Below, piece after piece: positions 33,462-38,917 of a stretch of 38,917 nucleotides of DNA (positions are counted from its first letter, which is position 1; each line of letters starts with the position of its first letter). A program made the translations under genes and the position numbers. The stretch covers positions 1 to 38,917 of the forward strand of contig JAPEVF010000425.1 of assembly GCA_029747585.1 (NCBI GenBank). Direction: 5' to 3'. A model generated the notes under the pieces. That model did not search any database. It was not told the DNA's origin and saw only the letters and a list, made by a program, of their open reading frames with translations. This DNA is from Pleurotus djamor. Its lineage: Eukaryota; Basidiomycota; Agaricomycetes; Agaricales; Pleurotaceae.

Positions 33462-33601
33462 CTCCTCCGAGTGTTTCAGTCTTCGTGATACACTAGTCTA
33501 GCTCCTTTGGGTTGTCAGACAGTGGGGCACACATCCTGGCAATGGGAAATGGTTGAATGTAACACAAGGGTTCGATAAATATGGAGTGAGTGTTGCCCAG
33601 A

Positions 33602-33760
33602 CCCCTGTTTTCGATCGCGAAATCACCTCACGTGAACCGATTTCGCGGTGGTCAACAGGGGCGTGGGAGCAAATTGGCCAAGCTGTCCGTGGGTGGAGAC
33701 GGACAGCTTGGCCAATTTGCTCCCACGCCCCTGTTGACCACCGCGAAATCGGTTCACGTG
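33602..33760. repeat. Perfect 62-bp inverted repeat with 8-nt loop, plus CACGTG-centred palindrome
   Basis: Bases 33629-33690 are the exact reverse complement of 33699-33760, separated by GGGTGGAG. The left arm begins with CACGTG, and around that point a second, imperfect palindrome spans 33602-33660 (CCCCTGTT, CGCGAAATC and TCAC mirrored by GTGA, GATTTCGCG and AACAGGGG). The same block therefore occurs three times in alternating orientation. No coding sense is seen. Confidence 0.95.
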
Positions 33761-33896
33761 CAACCCATCATCACTCCAGGTTCATACATTGGACGTTGAG
33801 CTGCATCCAATCGGAGGGAAAGGCGACCGTCATGGCTGTAGTTTTTTCGAAGAATGTCTGATTGTGTCTTAACGACGTCTTGGTGACACTGCCCAT

Positions 33897-34228
33897 GGCC
33901 GTAAAATGGATGAACACGACATTCAACACGACATCAAGCGTCGGCCTTTCTGAGCCCGCTATCACTGTCAAATATCGTGGAGGGAACAAGGACTCCGCTC
34001 CTGAAGAAATCTCTGACATCGTCCTCACCAAGATGAAGGATCGTTGCCGCATACTTCGTTAGTATGTATCGAAGCGACCACGGCGATCGCCTACGGTCTG
34101 AACGAGAAGGCTGCCGAATAACGAATCATTGTCTACGATTTCGGTGGAGGTGTTTGCCGGTGACATGCATCCTGGTGGTGAAGATTTCGACAACCGTGTC
34201 AGTGACTCCTTCGTCAACGGGTACAAGA
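33897..34228 (+). pseudogene. Hsp70 (BiP-like) pseudogene fragment
   Basis: Four collinear blocks of an Hsp70 nucleotide-binding domain are present in changing frames: GRKMDEHDIQHDIKRRPF (33897-33950), PAITVKYRGG then APEEISDIVLTKMKD (33956-34039), IAYGLNEKAAE then RIIVYDFGGG (from 34086), and AGDMHPGGEDFDNRVSDSF (34156 onward). Stops separate them, and about 40 residues between blocks 2 and 3 and the TFDVSLL segment after the phosphate loop are missing. The text is closer to ER BiP than to cytosolic Hsp70 by memory. It cannot make a chaperone and is a relic, perhaps carried in with the neighbouring transposon. Confidence 0.85.
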
Positions 34229-34317
34229 CTGAATCAACCAGCATGATGAATTTATAAGCAGAGCAAAAAACAAGCGTGTGACAGAGCAGGTGGAGAAGAA
34301 GCATCACTGAGGGTGAA

Positions 34318-35977
34318 CTAATGGGGCCATGTAGCGCAAGGTGGCGAGGAACCATCATGGGGCAACAAGATCGTCCCTATCTCCCTCCGATAGTCCAAAT
34401 TTTTCACTTTGGTGCGCCACCTCGGGCAGTCTACGGGTATCCACATGCGCGGCGGCCATGTATGAAATCCTTGCTCCGGAGTCCAAGTATCAAGCCATGC
34501 CTGTGTATATGGTCCAGGGACATCCTCCATCGCGGCGACAGACTTGTTGATCCCTTGAGGTGTCCAAACATAGTAATGCTCCGGGGTTCGGACCTCCAGG
34601 CGCTGGAGGGTGTCCTTCTTGGGATAGCGGAGAACCTCTCTGCGTGTAACCTCGGCTGGATAGTACAGGATGAGGATTGACAGTGGATTCCGTGCCTCCT
34701 GCAGAGAAGACAGAATCCAAGACTACCAACCATAAGGAATCCTGTACTTCCTATGATTGGGTGAAAAAACATACCAATGGGACAAAGGTGTAATTAATAG
34801 CGGAGGGATCGGAGTCACGGGCTAGAAAGTCCATCTCCTGTACACCATTCAATCGGGAGCAGATTTGAGGAACCCAAGGCCAGCTACGAGTTATATCATA
34901 GAACCCCACATGAACAATGCCATCGAGGTCGACTTGGGAGAAGTCATATGCGGACGGATTGTGCCACTCGCATCCAAGGATCCAATGACAGCCGTCCGTC
35001 ACACACAGGTGGGTAACTTTGGGCGCACATGCTAAGAGGATCTTCAGCATACACGGCGTGCATTGGAGGCTTGTTAGCAGAGGGAGTGACCCCCTTCCAC
35101 CCCAACAAGGTTTGCCACACCAGAAAGGGCATGTGTTGACGCGCAGATCCGTCAGATTGGCCCATGAATCAAACGGTATTTGTTTGAGGCTAGACATAGT
35201 TCAGTATTACGGATGGACTCCCTCGGTAAAAGAAGTGGCCTACCAAGCCTTGTGAACACCCATCAGGTCAAGAAGAACAATGTTTTTGAAAAGATGGAGC
35301 GTCGAGGTGTAGTCGACATCGAATATGTAGTCCGTATGGCTCATGTCAATGTAAATCCTCCGTACTTGCTCCTCTTGTTCTTTTGGAAATCCGATGAAAT
35401 TCATGGTGGGGATAGGCCATTGCTGCCAGGAACGGTCGACGTCAACGTAAATTGTTCGGTAGACGTGGGGTATGATCATGTTGCGGATTTTCTTTGATAC
35501 CTTGGTCAGGCGCATTCGATCGCGGCTGTTGAGGTAGGAAAGAATAAGGAGCATGATCTCGGGGGGAAGATCGTGGATTTTGAGCTTCTGATCATGACGG
35601 TGCTCAAGGACTGCAAGAAGGTCACGAAATTGGTTCCGTAGACGTTTGCAGGTGGACGAGAAGTTGACAATTCGTCGCATTTCGGGCTTGCCGTGCTCGT
35701 TTGTAGTCACCAACTCTGAAACCTGGCGCAGGAAAGCGTCTCCCAAATCAAAGATGTGCGGAGGTTCATGTGGCAAAGGGACATCGCTCAAGGGCTCCGG
35801 ATCACAGTAGCCTACCCAAGGATTGGCAGCTGGACTGGACGGCCATAGAGAGCTGGGGCTGGGATCCCCCCAAGAACAGGACGTCCCCCATAGAGAGCTG
35901 ACATCCGCCCAACAATTGGTTTCGTCCCAAGAATTGGTTTCGTCCGAAGAGAATGAGGTATCTTCTGCTGAGGACAT
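34318..35977 (-). CDS. F-box protein (three exons)
   Basis: Exons on the minus strand are 35977-35244, 35189-34775 and 34698-34318 (donors GTAGGC and GTATGT, acceptors TCTAG and CTGCAG, phases agreeing), giving 509 residues. The first 65 residues are Ser/Trp/Asp-rich with a repeated W-[DG]-x motif (SSDETNSWDETNCW). The F-box is at about 133-172 (KIHDLPPEIMLLILSYLNSR, then VSKKIRNMIIPHVYRTI). The rest resembles the long C-terminal part of mushroom F-box proteins with Leu-rich strands (NLTDLRVNTCPFW, VTHLCVTDGCHWI) and a conserved-looking tail (WPPRMWIPVDCPRW). It presumably acts as a substrate adaptor of an SCF ubiquitin ligase; the target is unknown. No breaks are seen. Confidence 0.82.
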
Positions 35978-36113
35978 GAGGTAAAGTGAAGAATCGCTAC
36001 CAACTAGTGGCCCTCACATCGATAGGGAATAGGGGAGCGAACGGCTTTGTCATCATCGCGCTCAGCCGCCGATCTTCCCTCAATAGTCCTCTCATCCAAT
36101 TGCCCTCCTCACC

Positions 36114-37820
36114 ATGTCTGATTCAACTCGTTCCCCCTTTTGGTCGATCCCCTTCGAACTCATCGATTATAGCCTGGACTTTCTTTTGACTGAAGACCGC
36201 CTCGCTTTTTTGCACACCTGCCGTTAACTCCGGGCCATTGGTACGGAGGAGACCTACCGGCAGCTCGATCTTAACGTAGCCACCCACTTTCACGTCTCTG
36301 ATCCCAACATTAGGATAGCCGCAGAATTTCATGATCTTACGAACCCAGGTATGTTCATCTCATAAGCTATATCACTGATAACGCGACTTAAGTCGCTTAG
36401 ATTCGGCCCTTGCGCTGTGCCGACTGGTCTTGATTCAGAATATGGACGTACTATCGCTGCGCCAGATAAGTGCCAAACTTCGATTCGCACAAAAGGCCGG
36501 CTTCTTGATAACTTCGCCCTTGATCCCAGCACTCTGCGAGCATCGTTCTCAGGAAATACGTCAATGAGCACTGGTCGCCTTACTTCCAAACCTTCAAAGG
36601 TGCTGCCCAACCATTTGAGGTATGAACGTCGTCAGATGATGCGCCAGGCCATTTTTCAGGGTCTATCTGACTCTGAGCGAAAGATTCGTTCCCTCTCGGT
36701 GAGCTCCAACTTGGGATCTTCTCGAACCGTATCTAGAAGCACATCCCTATAGGCAGTGACACTTTCGCATATTGCGCATTGCGACTGGCCTGATGAATAC
36801 CCGGACCTCCTCACAAATCTCCTTCAGCTCCTCTCATCTGTATCGCCGGACTCTATTCATGGAGCCATGCAAGTGTTTACCGAGTTGATCAAGTCCGACT
36901 TGACGGAGAACCAGATTCTACCTATGTTGAGAGATCTCCTTCCCGTTTTGCTGAACATCCTGGGTTCCACAGACCACACTCCGTTAACTCGTTCCCGCAC
37001 CATATCCGTATTCAGGCAATGCGCTGAGGCCCTGTTCATGGTCAAAGAGCAGCATCCCCAAGCTATCAGGGAAGCCACGGCTTCTGTCCTCCCCGTGTGG
37101 CTGGAAGCTTTCAAGGTTCTGCTCAACATCGATCCTCCCCAAGATTTCTCAGCTCCTACATGGGATAGCTTGCATGTTTCGCATACAGGTCTTCAAGTCA
37201 CTGGATACCATTTACAGTGCCATTCCGAAAGCTCTTATTCCTTACCTTCCCGACCTCCTTACAGCGTCGCTTGACCATCTTCAGACGCTTTATATTCCAC
37301 TCGCTAAATATTACCTATCTGCTGATGCGGGTGGCACCCCAGGCACTTCGGAAGATGGATCCGTCGACTTGTCCCAATTGGCGTGTCCAATATTTGACTT
37401 CGTCGGAAGGATTGCCAGACACGGGAAGGCTGGGACATGGCTCGACGATAACAATAATACTCTGCTGGTCTCGGCAGTGTTTAAGATTGCACAAATGACT
37501 CCCGATGATGTGTACTTTCGAAACTTCCTCGCCGTTCCGCGCCGATAGCGAATTGGATGATGGTAGAAAGCCCATCGACATCGAGTACCTTCTCGCCAAT
37601 GTTATCCCTTCTGTCCTTGAACTCTCAGGTAAATCACAATTGTATCTTCTTCTTTTTGTCATCCTCTTACCTCGATTCCAGANGTTTCCCTTCCTCCAAG
37701 GGCGAGCATTTGTCTTTGCTAGCGAATACGCCCAGTTATTGCCCTTGCAGCTCGCTGGACAATATCTAGAGGCCGCCATACACGTCCTAGAAGCTCCCAC
37801 TTTAAGAATTGGCGTTTTCA
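36114..37820 (+). pseudogene. Importin-9/Kap114-type karyopherin remnant behind an F-box-like start
   Basis: The ATG at 36114 opens an F-box-like piece (IPFELIDYSLDFLLTEDRLA) that meets TAA at 36225-36227. In the same frame, importin sequence follows (VSDPNIRIAAEFHDL to 36348; SALALCRLVLIQNMDV from 36401). Further blocks are KYVNEHWSPYFQTFKGAAQP (36553-36619), MRQAIFQGLSDSERKIRSLS to 36698, a long block from 36753 (CDWPDEYPDLLTNLLQLLSS, VHGAMQ-type repeat, TRSRTISVFRQCAEALFMVK), RIQVFKSLDTIYSAIPKALI from about 37176, and DGRKPIDIEYLLANVIPSVL then PFLQGRAFVFASEYA to about 37820. Karyopherins of this type import histones and other cargo. Frames are interrupted near 36465-36552, 36620 and 37172. 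Roughly 90 residues are missing near 37510-37544, and everything after about 37820 is absent. The N at 37683 shows that some lesions may be sequence errors. Confidence 0.75.
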
Positions 37821-38217
37821 TGGTAAGCATTTTTCCTTTGCCTATCTCCCAGTTTTCTCAGCTGATACCTTTAGCATCCCCGTCATCACGGACCTCCAAC
37901 CTTCTGGGAAAGGAATGCTGCACTATGGTGTTCGGGTGTTTGGCCCCCGGCTGATGAAGGCGAGGAGGTGAGGGATAGAAGGAGGTGGACGGGGAAGATG
38001 CGGGTTCTTGACGAATCTTTGTAATTTCTATCGTCGTCTGTATGGTTCTCTTGCTTATCAAACTGGGTTTCAGCATGCCTCCCTCCTGAGCCATGTGCTT
38101 TGTGTTTTGGACTTTACGTGTTGTTAGACTTACGCGACGCGTCTCAACATTCGCACAAACCAACAATTGTCTCCCACGAACCTTCGACGTCAACCTCCCC
38201 AGTTTTATACGACCGTC
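37821..38217. other. Region after the importin break
   Basis: Sequence of unknown origin follows the importin truncation. A minus-strand frame is open through here but has no convincing features. A pyrimidine-rich stretch with CCCAG at 38196-38200 could be the acceptor for the next reading frame. Confidence 0.4.
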
Positions 38218-38499
38218 ATGATGAATCTCAAGGAAAGAGTATATCGTGCCCACCTCATGCACCTGCGGATTCAAAAGCATTCTGTTCTCACTAAGCTTCG
38301 TCGTTCTCGCAAGCAAAAGCCAGAGAAGCAGCGTGGGCTGTCGTTGCGCCAGGGATACAGGAATTTGAAAGTTGGAAACAACTTCCTCCGAACCCGAAAC
38401 CGAGAGCTGGGAGCTCGCATCTCTGAGCTCAACCGCCAAAACCAGGAGTGGCAGACTACCAGTCATCAGCTTCGACGTGACGTACGCTTCTGGAAATTG
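38218..38499 (+). CDS. Basic coiled-coil reading frame, probably partial
   Basis: From ATG ATG at 38218 the frame encodes a Lys/Arg-rich helix (KHSVLTKLRRSRKQKPEKQR) and then a heptad-like coiled-coil (NNFLRTRNRELGARISELNR, QLRRDVRFWKL). A good donor (GTGAGT) follows at 38500, and an acceptor-like CTTCAG at 38654-38659 would add three residues and stop. Upstream exons are possible. The basic region followed by a coiled-coil recalls a DNA-binding dimer, but no bZIP signature is evident. Identity is unknown. Confidence 0.4.
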
Positions 38500-38917
38500 G
38501 TGAGTGGCATGTGTCCATTCAAACCTGTGATAGCTAAATACGTTGTCATACCCCAAAATTGAATCTTGGGATATGAACATGAATTTGTATATTTTCTATT
38601 TCTTTTATGCATTCCTCTACCTCTGTCACCCCACCTATTTTCCTACTACCACACTTCAGGACTCTACCTAATCAGCCGTACCACTTTTCTCTTAGCTAGT
38701 AAAGTCTATTCTGTCTTGATTCACTTAGTCTATAGTCTCATTTAATTATTTACTGTTTCCTGGCTACTTGAATTTTCTCTACTCTTTTCTTTTCATCTTC
38801 TCCATTCACAAAGTAGTTGCACCAAGTTACAATCTCCTATTCTACTCCTCCTATATCCTGGGAAGACCCGGTCCACTTGGATTTCTCATGAACACGCTGC
38901 AGAGACAAGGCAGACGC
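38500..38917. other. Pyrimidine-rich end of the window
   Basis: T/C-rich sequence with many CTCTT/TCTTT runs. No gene is seen beyond a possible terminal mini-exon of the preceding frame. Confidence 0.45.

Noticed and set aside
33602..33760. Hairpin as a pure assembly foldback artefact
   Set aside because: Possible, but the loop and outer flanks differ on the two sides and a separate imperfect palindrome is present, so I keep it as a real feature pending read checks.
37858..38580. Minus-strand frame of 240 codons
   Set aside because: It lies opposite the more convincing basic coiled-coil frame and has no recognisable features.

Overview
The window reads as nuclear DNA of a filamentous basidiomycete, most likely an Agaricomycete mushroom. 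Genes are broken by many very short introns (about 43-66 nt, GT-AG with a few probable GC-AG). Intergenic gaps are short, and the gene content (Plavaka-type transposase, gag remnant of an LTR retroelement, several F-box proteins, a P-loop protein of the Crinkler-like type) is typical of mushroom genomes. No rRNA, tRNA or CRISPR array was found. Scattered N bases (13.0-14.5 kb, 17.06 kb, 37.68 kb) and a few single-base frame breaks suggest draft-quality sequence in places, so lesions must be read with care.

Layout. 0.08-2.5 kb (-): a secreted protein of an uncharacterised basidiomycete family, 12 exons. 3.06-6.04 kb (+): Kelch-repeat protein of the yeast KEL3 / human KLHDC4 type, 14 exons, with one frame break in an A8 run. 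6.3-8.0 kb (+): two tandem paralogues of unknown function. 8.45-9.2 kb (-): two-repeat EthD-like dimeric barrel protein. 9.7-11.5 kb (-): alpha/beta-hydrolase epoxide hydrolase, 10 exons. 12.3-14.1 kb (-): P-loop NTPase-like protein in an N-rich stretch. 15.4-17.9 kb (-): decayed gag of an LTR retroelement with its promoter-like leader and stem-loops. 18.65-20.1 kb (+): a putative spliced transcript built on a degenerate repeat with intron-like segments. 20.2-22.6 kb: F-box/LRR fragment, a nested palindrome and a small two-exon gene. 23.0-25.3 kb (-): RBR-type ubiquitin ligase with a CCCH finger and RRM-like domains but no RING2. 25.7-26.8 kb (-): F-box protein.

27.4-33.8 kb is a mobile-element cluster. 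It holds an intact-looking Plavaka transposase (-), a convergent 215-aa gene whose stop codon overlaps the transposase stop, a 148-aa coiled-coil gene, a Ulp1-type SUMO protease with all four catalytic residues at canonical spacing, and a perfect 62-bp inverted repeat. This cluster is the best candidate for an undescribed arrangement. It is followed by an Hsp70 pseudogene, an F-box gene (34.3-36.0 kb, -), an importin-9/Kap114 pseudogene preceded by an F-box-like start (36.1-37.8 kb, +), and a short coiled-coil reading frame at the end.

Housekeeping-like genes (Kelch protein, epoxide hydrolase, EthD-like protein) lie in the left third, while the right two thirds are accessory and transposon-rich. 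Exon borders below were chosen by eye from splice signals, codon phase and family resemblance remembered from general knowledge. No database search was possible.
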